From contig CALAZZ010000177.1 of NCBI GenBank assembly GCA_937926515.1, positions 1 to 5,765 on the forward strand: a DNA stretch of 5,765 bases. Direction: 5' to 3'. Under the pieces are notes generated by a model, which was given only the letters and a program-made list of their open reading frames with translations, was not told where the DNA came from and searched no databases. Origin of the DNA: an uncultured Bacteroidales bacterium. GTDB lineage: Bacteria; Bacteroidota; Bacteroidia; Bacteroidales; F082. The first letter of the stretch is position 1, and each line of letters starts with the position of its first letter. A program made the position numbers and the translations under genes. This document shows, one piece after another, positions 1 to 5,765 of the stretch.

Positions 1-17
1 TTAAAAAAAAATTAACT

Positions 18-3000
18 ATGAAAAAGAAATATTTAATAACAGGTATACTTTTCCTGTTTTTCACCAATGTGGTATTCACCCAGGAATTCGAGGAAACCCT
101 CCTGTATGTTTATGTAGCAGATGAAGAAGCCATCCCGCATTTTGTTTATGAAGGCGGTAGAACACTGGCCGTAGTTGACGGTGTAAACCTGGAGAATGTA
201 CTGAACAATTACGAAGTCTATAGTTTTGAAAGGTATCTTTCGTGTATAGACTCGATTACACTGCCAGAGAAATACGGACTTGACCGTGTGTATACAGTGT
301 CACTTGGAGGCAATGCTGAAAACTTAAAATCCGAGCTTGAACAATCATACAGCCATTATTATGACCTGGTGGAACGCGTACCGGTGCTGTATCCGGCATA
401 TACACCTGATGATTACCACTTGCTTGACGGCACCATGGGTCCCAATTGGGCTTTGGACGTGATCAATGCCAAGCAGGCATGGGACATCACACAGGGTGAT
501 TCCACTGTCATTATAGGCATACCTGACTATGGCTTTAACCTGGATCATGAGGATCTGGTCAATAAAATTAAGATGACCTTTGGTGGAAGCGAAATTTACG
601 GTGGACACGGCACGTCCGTAGCCGGGGCCGCCGCCGCAGACACGGACAACGGAACAGGCATGAGCAGCATTGGCTTTAAAAGTAGCCTGGCTGTAGGTTT
701 TATGGCCTATGAAATTGTATGCCAAATGGCAGTTTCAGAAATAAAAATCATAAATACAAGCTGGATACAGGGAGGTAATGATACCCACAAGAAACTATTG
801 GATTTGATGCATGATATGGGTACCCTCGTTGTTTCAGCAGCAGGAAATGGTACAGATCAATTTCCAGATGATCCAACCGGATATCGTTTTCCGGCATCAC
901 ACGAGTCTACCCTTGCGGTAACCAGCATCGGGCCTGATTTAAACCATTTACATATAAAGCCAAACGGAGACACAATGTACCATACACACCATGACATGAT
1001 CGATATTTGTGCCCCCGGGTATGGTATTATTGTTCCATTGGATGGCAGCAGCAATGCCAATTATATTATTGGATGGGGTAGCTCATATGCATCTCCAGTA
1101 GTGGCCGGACTTGCCGGATTGTTGCATGCCGTTGACCCCGATCTGAGCCCGGCCGAGCTTAAGGCCGTGATCAAAACTACGGCACAGCCCGTTACAGACG
1201 CCCATTTATTTCCTGAAGACCACCTGGGTGCAGGCGTAATAGATGCTTACGCCGCAGTGGATTTTGTTGCAAACTGTACCCCAACCGTAATTAGCATGAA
1301 CACAATATGGGATAAAGACCAAACATTTTTCTGTGATGTTATCGTGGAAGAAGGGGCTGTACTTGAGGTATATTCAACCCTGAAGTTTAGTCAAAAAGCG
1401 AAAATAATCGTCAAGCGGGGCGGACACCTGATCTTGGATGGTGCAGAACTATCCTATGTGGAGAAAGACAGGGGCCTTTGGCCGGGCATAGAGGTATGGG
1501 GAACCTATAACGAAAGCCAGTGGCCATCAATGAATCAACATCAAGGAAAAGTCACCCTCCGCAATGGGGCGAAAATAGAGAATGCCCGGATAGGCATATT
1601 GGCCGGCAGGTCTGTCCAGCCTTTTCACGAAAAGGGAAATGACCTTCCCATACCAATTAATGGCCAATTCAATGGCGGTGTTGTCAGGATTGAACAGGCA
1701 AGCTTTGTAAATAACGCAATCAGTGTTTACTGGCCTCCTTATGAAAACTTCAACCCTGTGGACCAAAGCATAGTTGACAATATTGGTTTAGTTCGTAATA
1801 CTGATTTCATTTATGATGCTCCCCCTAATGCCGGTATTGATACACAAGTATTTCTTTTTCTTAACGGGGTAAGAGGCATTAAAACAGAGGGCAACCATTT
1901 TTATGGAAAAGATCAAACCGGCATTCTCAGTCTTAATGCGGGTTTTACTGTGAAGGCAAGTTGCCTGGACGAATTTTTGCCCTGCCAGAATTATCGTCTG
2001 AGCACCTTCAACAACTTACGCTATGGTGTTCGTGCACTGGGTTCAGCCTCAGTAAAAACATTTGGCATCGACACTGCGGTCTTCAATAATACACTCACTG
2101 GTGTTTACACCAGCCAGGTTGATCATTTTTCAATTACACGTTCCCTGTTTAATGTCTTGCCCTCGGGGCAGGCCCCTGACCACCTGGGCGGTATTTATGT
2201 GGATGGCAATGCCTTTGGCTTTCAAATCGAAGAAAACCAATTTACCGGCAATTATATACCAGGCCCTTTCGGAGGGCCCCTGCACATTGGCATCACATTC
2301 AACCATACCGGCCCTTTTGCCAATGAGTTGTACAACAACACATTTGACCAGCTCAATATCGCCACCCTGTCTATGAACCAGAATCGTGACCAAATGGGTA
2401 CTGTTGGCTTATGCATCAAATGCAATACCTATACCAATAACGAGTACGACATAGTGGTAAACTATGATGACCAACAATATGCCTGGGGCGGCATTGCCAC
2501 CCACCAGGGCTCGGCCGCCCCTGCCCCCGATGCCCCTGCCGGCAACCGCTTTAGTTGGGCCAATAATCCTTCTAACCCTTATTCCGACATCTATAATCAA
2601 GGTCTGAATATTTATTATTATTATCATGAGAATGCTCCACAGCATCTTCAATTAGAACCAATATATTACAATGAAGATAAAGTAACAACTATAGAAGGGG
2701 ATCCGGATGCAATCTGGGATCCCGAACTTAGCTGCCCCTCCAACCTTTCACCACCCGGTGGCGGCCACAATGAGGAGGAACTCAAGGGCATGATGGCGGA
2801 AGCAGAACAAGAAGCCGATGCCACCCAAAGCCTAATCGGTATCCTCAAAGATGCCGGTGACACAGAGGCCTTGCACTGGGACGTGAGCATGAGCGCACCC
2901 TGGCAGGGCATGGAGGTGTATAGCGAGCTGATGTCGGTTGCCCCCTATGTGAGCGATACGGTGCTGGCCGCCGCCATCGAAAAGGAAAATGTGCTGGTGG

Positions 3001-3923
3001 ATGCCATGATTCGCGATGTGCTGGTGGCCAACCCCCACAGTGCCAAAAGCGAAGCCCTTATGGAACAGCTTGGCCAACGTTTTCAGCCCCTGCCAGAATA
3101 TATGCTGGAGGAGATATTGCAGGGCCAAAGCCTGGTTTCGGTGTATGAAAACCTTCAGGCGAACCTCAGTGAACAAATACAGAAACAGGCCATGTATAAA
3201 AAGCAACTTGTGCAACTTTACCTGAGCGATACCTTGCAACCGGCCACCTCAGCCGACAGCCTGGTGCAATTGTGGTTGGGTGCGGCCCATCCCGCCCAAT
3301 GGTATCAGGCTGCATACCTCAGGCAGAAACAAGGGAACAGTGTGGCTGCCGGAGCCATCATGGACGATATACCTGTTGTATTCGGCTTCACCGCCGACCA
3401 GTTAGCCGCTCATAACGACCGTGTGGCTTTTCTGGAACAGGAAAACTTCCTCATGGGTCAGCATCAAAGCCTGTTGGTGCCCGACAGCCTGGCAGTGGCC
3501 TGGTTAGCAGAGGTGATGGATAGTGGAAACCTGCCCACCGCATTGTATGCACGTAATATTTTACTGGCACACGGCATAGTAGATCATCAGCCGGCGTACC
3601 TGCTTCCCGATGGCGCAAAATCAGGGCAGCCGGAACCAATCCGCGGCCAAAGCCCGCAACCGGAAGACGCCCTGAAACTACAGCCCAATCCTGCCCGGGA
3701 GTATGTGATTGTTGACTTTGATATAAGCAGGCATCGGGCAACTGAAGGCTCGGCGGTGCTAAAGCTTATTGATATGAACGGAAAATTGATTGAAAGCCTG
3801 ACGTTGACCAAACAAAAGGACCAATTGGTGTTTCCGCTGAAGGGTTTTAAGCCTGGTTCTTATGTGTTTACCCTTTATTACAATAACCAATTGCTTGAAA
3901 GCAAGCGGCTGATCATTCAATAA
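18..3923 (+). CDS. T9SS-exported S8 (subtilisin-like) serine protease with beta-helix region and type A sorting domain
   Basis: Predicted secreted endopeptidase of 1301 residues. Residues 1-21 form a signal peptide (KKK then a hydrophobic core; cleavage likely near T21/Q22). Residues 23-135 resemble a subtilase propeptide. The S8 domain spans about 140-418 and is complete: Asp170 in IPDYG (in place of the usual IDTG), His197 in GGHGTSVAG, oxyanion Asn277 in SAAGNG, and Ser356 in GSSYASP, preceded by DICAPG. About 436-890 is rich in Asn, Gly and short beta-strand turns (LILDGA, GIEVWG, NGAKIENA, GIYVDGN), which I read as a right-handed parallel beta-helix. About 917-1195 is charged and probably helical, with no domain I recognise. 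A Pro/Gln linker (1201-1218) leads to the T9SS type A domain, 1219-1301 (LQPNPA, KPGSY, basic tail SKRLIIQ). The ATG at 18 is chosen because it starts the signal peptide and follows an A-rich leader; no Shine-Dalgarno is present. Protease activity and export are confident; the substrate is unknown. Composition shifts sharply near 2697. Confidence 0.95.
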   Translation: MKKKYLITGILFLFFTNVVFTQEFEETLLYVYVADEEAIPHFVYEGGRTLAVVDGVNLENVLNNYEVYSFERYLSCIDSITLPEKYGLDRVYTVSLGGNAENLKSELEQSYSHYYDLVERVPVLYPAYTPDDYHLLDGTMGPNWALDVINAKQAWDITQGDSTVIIGIPDYGFNLDHEDLVNKIKMTFGGSEIYGGHGTSVAGAAAADTDNGTGMSSIGFKSSLAVGFMAYEIVCQMAVSEIKIINTSWIQGGNDTHKKLLDLMHDMGTLVVSAAGNGTDQFPDDPTGYRFPASHESTLAVTSIGPDLNHLHIKPNGDTMYHTHHDMIDICAPGYGIIVPLDGSSNANYIIGWGSSYASPVVAGLAGLLHAVDPDLSPAELKAVIKTTAQPVTDAHLFPEDHLGAGVIDAYAAVDFVANCTPTVISMNTIWDKDQTFFCDVIVEEGAVLEVYSTLKFSQKAKIIVKRGGHLILDGAELSYVEKDRGLWPGIEVWGTYNESQWPSMNQHQGKVTLRNGAKIENARIGILAGRSVQPFHEKGNDLPIPINGQFNGGVVRIEQASFVNNAISVYWPPYENFNPVDQSIVDNIGLVRNTDFIYDAPPNAGIDTQVFLFLNGVRGIKTEGNHFYGKDQTGILSLNAGFTVKASCLDEFLPCQNYRLSTFNNLRYGVRALGSASVKTFGIDTAVFNNTLTGVYTSQVDHFSITRSLFNVLPSGQAPDHLGGIYVDGNAFGFQIEENQFTGNYIPGPFGGPLHIGITFNHTGPFANELYNNTFDQLNIATLSMNQNRDQMGTVGLCIKCNTYTNNEYDIVVNYDDQQYAWGGIATHQGSAAPAPDAPAGNRFSWANNPSNPYSDIYNQGLNIYYYYHENAPQHLQLEPIYYNEDKVTTIEGDPDAIWDPELSCPSNLSPPGGGHNEEELKGMMAEAEQEADATQSLIGILKDAGDTEALHWDVSMSAPWQGMEVYSELMSVAPYVSDTVLAAAIEKENVLVDAMIRDVLVANPHSAKSEALMEQLGQRFQPLPEYMLEEILQGQSLVSVYENLQANLSEQIQKQAMYKKQLVQLYLSDTLQPATSADSLVQLWLGAAHPAQWYQAAYLRQKQGNSVAAGAIMDDIPVVFGFTADQLAAHNDRVAFLEQENFLMGQHQSLLVPDSLAVAWLAEVMDSGNLPTALYARNILLAHGIVDHQPAYLLPDGAKSGQPEPIRGQSPQPEDALKLQPNPAREYVIVDFDISRHRATEGSAVLKLIDMNGKLIESLTLTKQKDQLVFPLKGFKPGSYVFTLYYNNQLLESKRLIIQ
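435..1271 (+). other. Peptidase S8 catalytic domain (residues about 140-418)
   Basis: The domain opens with a typical lead-in (GPNWALDVINAKQAWDITQG) before the Asp motif. All catalytic residues are visible in the correct order: D170, H197, N277 and S356. The Asp-to-His distance of 27 residues is compact (subtilisin: D32 to H64), while the other spacings are roughly normal. A histidine-rich loop (H310, H312, H322, H324, H325) sits just before the CAPG motif. Since every catalytic residue is kept, the enzyme is probably active rather than a pseudo-protease. Confidence 0.93.
1323..2687 (+). other. Probable right-handed parallel beta-helix region (residues about 436-890)
   Basis: About 450 residues of short beta-like strands separated by Gly/Asn turns, with recurring pieces of the form hydrophobic-x-hydrophobic then N-G or D-G. 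It opens with a pattern of alternating hydrophobic residues around VIVEEGAVLEV and KIIVKRGGHLILDGA, then GIEVWG and KVTLRNGAKIENA. Cysteines occur in pairs: C649/C656 and C799/C802. From experience, similar segments recur in T9SS cargo of Bacteroidota. A role in binding glycan or surface is an inference. The exact ends and number of coils cannot be fixed by eye. Confidence 0.65.
3672..3920 (+). other. T9SS type A C-terminal sorting domain of the protease
   Basis: Residues 1219-1301 show the family layout: LQPNPA at the start, a central strand pair around LKLIDMNGKLIES, the KPGSY turn (G1280, Y1282), and a terminal strand with basic residues, SKRLIIQ. The domain directs transport across the outer membrane by T9SS and is normally cleaved by the sortase PorU during export. 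It follows a Pro/Gln linker, as expected for a removable tail. Confidence 0.93.
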
Positions 3924-3931
3924 ACCCTGCT

Positions 3932-3966
3932 GCCCTGCCTCCTTAAACCGGGGGCAGGGCGGTTTT
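3932..3966 (+). terminator. Intergenic intrinsic terminator or attenuator hairpin
   Basis: Starting 8 bases after the first gene's stop codon, GCCCTGCCTCC (3932-3942) pairs with GGGGGCAGGGC (3950-3960) over 11 pairs including one T-G wobble, around a 7-base loop (TTAAACC). TTTT follows at 3963-3966. AAACC (3922-3926) can add an outer stem with GGTTT (3961-3965). The stem is very stable, but the T run is short, so termination may be partial. It lies only 13 bases before the next start codon and may therefore also control expression of the second gene. Confidence 0.75.
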
Positions 3967-3979
3967 AAACCTTGCAATT

Positions 3980-5587
3980 ATGAGATCGTTAATAATTTCA
4001 CTAATTACGCTGATACTCCTGAATATCGGCTTGTTGCATTCTCAAACATGGCCTAAGTTTTATGGTGAGACAAACAGAATAGATCGCTCCAAGGATATCA
4101 TTGAAACATACGATAAGGGATATTTGATACTGGGAGGGTATCAGGCATTTTCATGGCTGATAAAAACGGATATCAATGGCAATATATTATGGGAAAAAAT
4201 AATTGACAATTATCCTCGCGAACTTCCTACAGCACAAGCCATTGAAGCAACAAGCGATGGCGGTGTTTTGGTATGCGGCATTGCTTTATCCGGTTTCAGC
4301 AATAAAAGATGTCCTTTTGTAATGAAGTTAAATGCCTGTGGCGAGAAAGAATGGTGCAAGATATTTGAAGGAAGCCCAATTGATCCATCATGGGCAGTGG
4401 ATATTAAAGAAACTGTTTCAGGGGATATTGTTGTTTTGGTGTACCAATACGGCACATTACCTGAAGAAGCCGTACACCTGTTCAAACTCACTGCTGATGG
4501 TGATGTGCTTTGGAAAGAACCATTGGCCACCACCTACGATCATCCCGGTAGTGCTCATAAAAAAGGAAAAAGATTAATTATTAATAATGAAGGAAACTAC
4601 ATAATAAGTGGTCTTGGTTATTGGAGACATCCATGGAACCCGGGCCCCGGAGTATGGTTGAGGCCCATGTTTATAAAAGCAGATTCAATGGGGAATGAAA
4701 TGTGGGTATTGCCTTTTGGTTTAAATGATACAGTTGTTGGAAAAGCTAACCACTCCTTGGCACTTCAGAATAATGCATTTCTTGGTTCTGGCTATAACTG
4801 GCATGCATCAAATATGATAGAACCAATGCATTTCGTTTATGATAACACAGGAAATGAGTTAGGTTTTTCCATTCACAAGCCTGATAATATTAATTCTCTG
4901 TTGTCACAAGGTTCGTTTGAAACTTCGCAACTGACAGATATTGGTGTTTTCTCTGGTGGCGCATTCGTTAATGAGAATGGACAAATAGAAACAATATTAG
5001 ATTGTATGTTAGATTTTGACACAAACACTTATATTTTAGAACCTTTTAATCATAAGTTGAATTTAAATGGTCGCCAGCCCTATTTAAATACATTAAGTCA
5101 CGATAAAAAGTTACTAACAATCTACACCTATTACCACTCCTCCACCAACAGTGATATCTCCCTAGCCAAACTCAACCTTAACCTGGAGTACGACACGGCT
5201 TATGCCGGCAATTTCACCTACGACAGCCTGTGCATTCCCGGCCCACCGCAAAGCGGGTTTATTTACCTTGAGCATTGTGATATTATTACGAGCATAGAAA
5301 TGCCATCAGCGGCTGAGTACAGGGAAAGGATAAGCCATATACCCCTTACCATTTATCCCAATCCGGCAACAGACCGTATCACTTTTGATCTGGAAAACAC
5401 CGATCATCACCGCAACATTGAGCTAAGATGCTTTAACCTGCTGGGCTTGCAACAACATCACGTAAGCATTTATAGCGGGCAAAAGCAAGCGTCAGCCAAT
5501 GTAAGTGCCTGGCCGCCGGGCATGTATATTGCCGTGGTGTATAGCCATGGAAAACCGGTAGGCAGGGAGAAGTTTGTGGTGCGGTAA
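3980..5587 (+). CDS. T9SS-exported beta-propeller-like surface or secreted protein
   Basis: A 535-residue exported protein of unknown function. Residues 1-21 are a signal peptide (MRS then an Ile/Leu-rich core; cleavage likely near S21/Q22). Residues 23-410 hold about seven degenerate repeats of roughly 50 residues, each with a pattern like T-DGG-Y-L-V-x-G, then hydrophobic-K-x-D/N-x-x-G-x-x-x-W; the clearest are 37-75, 84-129 and 137-180. This reads as a beta-propeller. C120 and C126 flank GEKEW and could form a disulfide. A linker (414-445, with C418 and C433) leads to the type A sorting domain at about 455-535 (IYPNPATD, PPGMY, tail REKFVVR). The ATG at 3980 is the start because the signal peptide begins there; it has no Shine-Dalgarno, only an AT-rich ATT before it. 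It follows the protease gene on the same strand after 56 bases containing a hairpin. The first three quarters are AT-rich; from about 5120 GC rises sharply. Export is confident; the ligand is unknown. Confidence 0.94.
   Translation: MRSLIISLITLILLNIGLLHSQTWPKFYGETNRIDRSKDIIETYDKGYLILGGYQAFSWLIKTDINGNILWEKIIDNYPRELPTAQAIEATSDGGVLVCGIALSGFSNKRCPFVMKLNACGEKEWCKIFEGSPIDPSWAVDIKETVSGDIVVLVYQYGTLPEEAVHLFKLTADGDVLWKEPLATTYDHPGSAHKKGKRLIINNEGNYIISGLGYWRHPWNPGPGVWLRPMFIKADSMGNEMWVLPFGLNDTVVGKANHSLALQNNAFLGSGYNWHASNMIEPMHFVYDNTGNELGFSIHKPDNINSLLSQGSFETSQLTDIGVFSGGAFVNENGQIETILDCMLDFDTNTYILEPFNHKLNLNGRQPYLNTLSHDKKLLTIYTYYHSSTNSDISLAKLNLNLEYDTAYAGNFTYDSLCIPGPPQSGFIYLEHCDIITSIEMPSAAEYRERISHIPLTIYPNPATDRITFDLENTDHHRNIELRCFNLLGLQQHHVSIYSGQKQASANVSAWPPGMYIAVVYSHGKPVGREKFVVR
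4046..5209 (+). repeat. About seven degenerate propeller-blade repeats (protein level)
   Basis: Approximate blades by residue: 23-75, 76-130, 131-182, 193-247, 248-300, 311-358 and 360-410. Blades 1-4 are the clearest, sharing a Gly turn near the middle and a hydrophobic-K-x-D/N-x-x-G-x-x-x-W end (IKTDINGNILW, MKLNACGEKEW, FKLTADGDVLW, IKADSMGNEMW). Blades 5-7 lose the Trp and are placed by spacing and weak pattern only. The repeats are not visible as DNA repeats, so they are old. A seven-bladed propeller is inferred, not proven. Confidence 0.6.
5342..5584 (+). other. T9SS type A C-terminal sorting domain of the propeller protein
   Basis: Residues 455-535 begin LTIYPNPATDRITFDL, continue with a middle strand region (ELRCFNLLGLQ), then the PPGMY turn (G514, Y516) and a terminal strand with basic residues, REKFVVR. 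It matches the same pattern as the protease tail (PNPA, PGxY, basic tail) but is clearly diverged from it, so the two are homologous cassettes rather than a recent copy. Confidence 0.92.
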
Positions 5588-5734
5588 AAAAGCACATAAT
5601 CCCAATCCATGCATATGGTTAACATTATGCTGTATTAAAATTGGAAACAGCACCAGTATTGGAATCGAAACCATAGCTGCATTTTACAAGCATTTTGCTA
5701 AGATGTAGAATCCATATTATAACTTTACCATCCT
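5588..5734 (+). other. 3' untranslated or intergenic stretch without a supported gene
   Basis: These 147 bases, AT-rich overall, separate the second gene's stop from the terminal hairpin. I see no credible coding frame. One weak dyad is present: CATAAT (5595-5600) with ATTATG (5624-5629), enclosing CCAT-GCAT-ATGG (5607-5618). No T run follows it, so it is not an intrinsic terminator. The rest shows nothing I can name. Confidence 0.6.
5694..5727 (+). promoter_or_regulatory. Weak candidate Bacteroidota-type promoter
   Basis: TTTG at 5694-5697 and TAACTTTA at 5720-5727 resemble the known Bacteroidota -33 (TTTG) and -7 (TAnnTTTG) elements, with 22 bases between them and the last base of the -7 element mismatched. 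Transcription would begin near 5733-5735, right at the terminal hairpin, so any product inside the window would be tiny. It may serve a gene beyond the window, or be a chance match in AT-rich DNA. Confidence 0.2.
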
Positions 5735-5765
5735 ACCGTACAGTTTCCGGACTGTACGGTTTTTT
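5735..5765 (+). terminator. Rho-independent terminator
   Basis: ACCGTACAGT (5735-5744) and ACTGTACGGT (5751-5760) form a perfect 10-pair stem around the six-base loop TTCCGG, followed at once by a T run (5760 to the window end; the run may continue). The left side has no matching A run, so it should act only on the + strand. It most likely ends the transcript of the propeller gene, about 150 bases after its stop codon. Confidence 0.9.

Noticed and set aside
1..17. Promoter or Shine-Dalgarno for the protease gene
   Set aside because: Only 17 A/T-rich bases are available before the start and they hold no GGAGG-like sequence. A promoter, if any, is outside the window.
2260..2282. GC-rich hairpin with a TTCGG loop (GGCCCT 2262-2267 with AGGGCC 2273-2278)
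   Set aside because: It lies inside coding sequence for Pro/Gly residues (PGPFGGPLH), has no T run after it, and is explained by codon content.
2062..2376. Open frame on the + strand inside the protease gene (104 codons)
   Set aside because: It lies fully within the beta-helix coding region in another frame and its product has no recognisable domain. The same holds for the frames at 3016-3225 and 4332-4577.
2832..3239. Minus-strand open frame of 135 codons, and other minus-strand frames opposite both genes
   Set aside because: All lie opposite well-supported coding sequence, have odd composition (for example His-rich or low-complexity) and show no family motif. They are shadows.
3924..3979. 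A promoter for the propeller gene in the gap
   Set aside because: I looked for TTTG and TAnnTTTG here and in the last 120 bases of the protease gene and found no acceptable pair.
5609..5638. Nine-codon ATG frame after the second gene
   Set aside because: It is too short, has no ribosome-binding context and overlaps the dyad; nothing supports translation.
1..5765. Mobile element, attachment site, CRISPR or tRNA
   Set aside because: No transposase, terminal inverted repeats, regularly spaced direct repeats or cloverleaf pattern was seen. The composition steps alone do not show a mobile element.

Overview
The window comes from a member of the phylum Bacteroidota. Both of its genes encode secreted proteins that end in a type A C-terminal sorting domain of the type IX secretion system (T9SS), which is essentially confined to that phylum. 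Neither start codon has a Shine-Dalgarno sequence, and the first start is preceded by an A-rich leader, also typical of the group. I cannot name an order or genus from sequence alone.

Layout: (1) 18-3923 (+) encodes a 1301-residue multidomain protein: signal peptide, propeptide-like segment, a complete subtilisin-type (S8) serine protease domain with D170/H197/S356 and N277, a long Asn/Gly-rich region that reads as a right-handed parallel beta-helix, a charged mostly helical region of unknown function, and the sorting domain. (2) 3924-3979 is a short gap holding a strong GC-rich hairpin followed by TTTT, and three copies of TAAACC. (3) 3980-5587 (+) encodes a 535-residue protein: signal peptide, about seven degenerate repeats that read as beta-propeller blades, a linker and a second sorting domain. 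(4) 5588-5734 has no gene I can support. (5) 5735-5765 is a near-ideal intrinsic terminator that closes the window.

Both products should cross the inner membrane by Sec, fold in the periplasm, and be moved across the outer membrane by T9SS, where they are anchored to the surface or released as the sorting domain is removed. The pair looks like extracellular equipment (protease plus adhesion or binding modules) rather than a metabolic pathway. Whether the two proteins work together is not shown by the sequence.

The most notable unexplained signal is base composition. In both genes GC content jumps abruptly (about 22-30% to 50-58%) at a point inside the coding sequence, near the junction between the variable exported part and the family-conserved 3' part. 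This suggests mosaic genes built on a shared 3' cassette, or sharply different constraint along each gene. I see no mobile element, CRISPR array, tRNA or rRNA.
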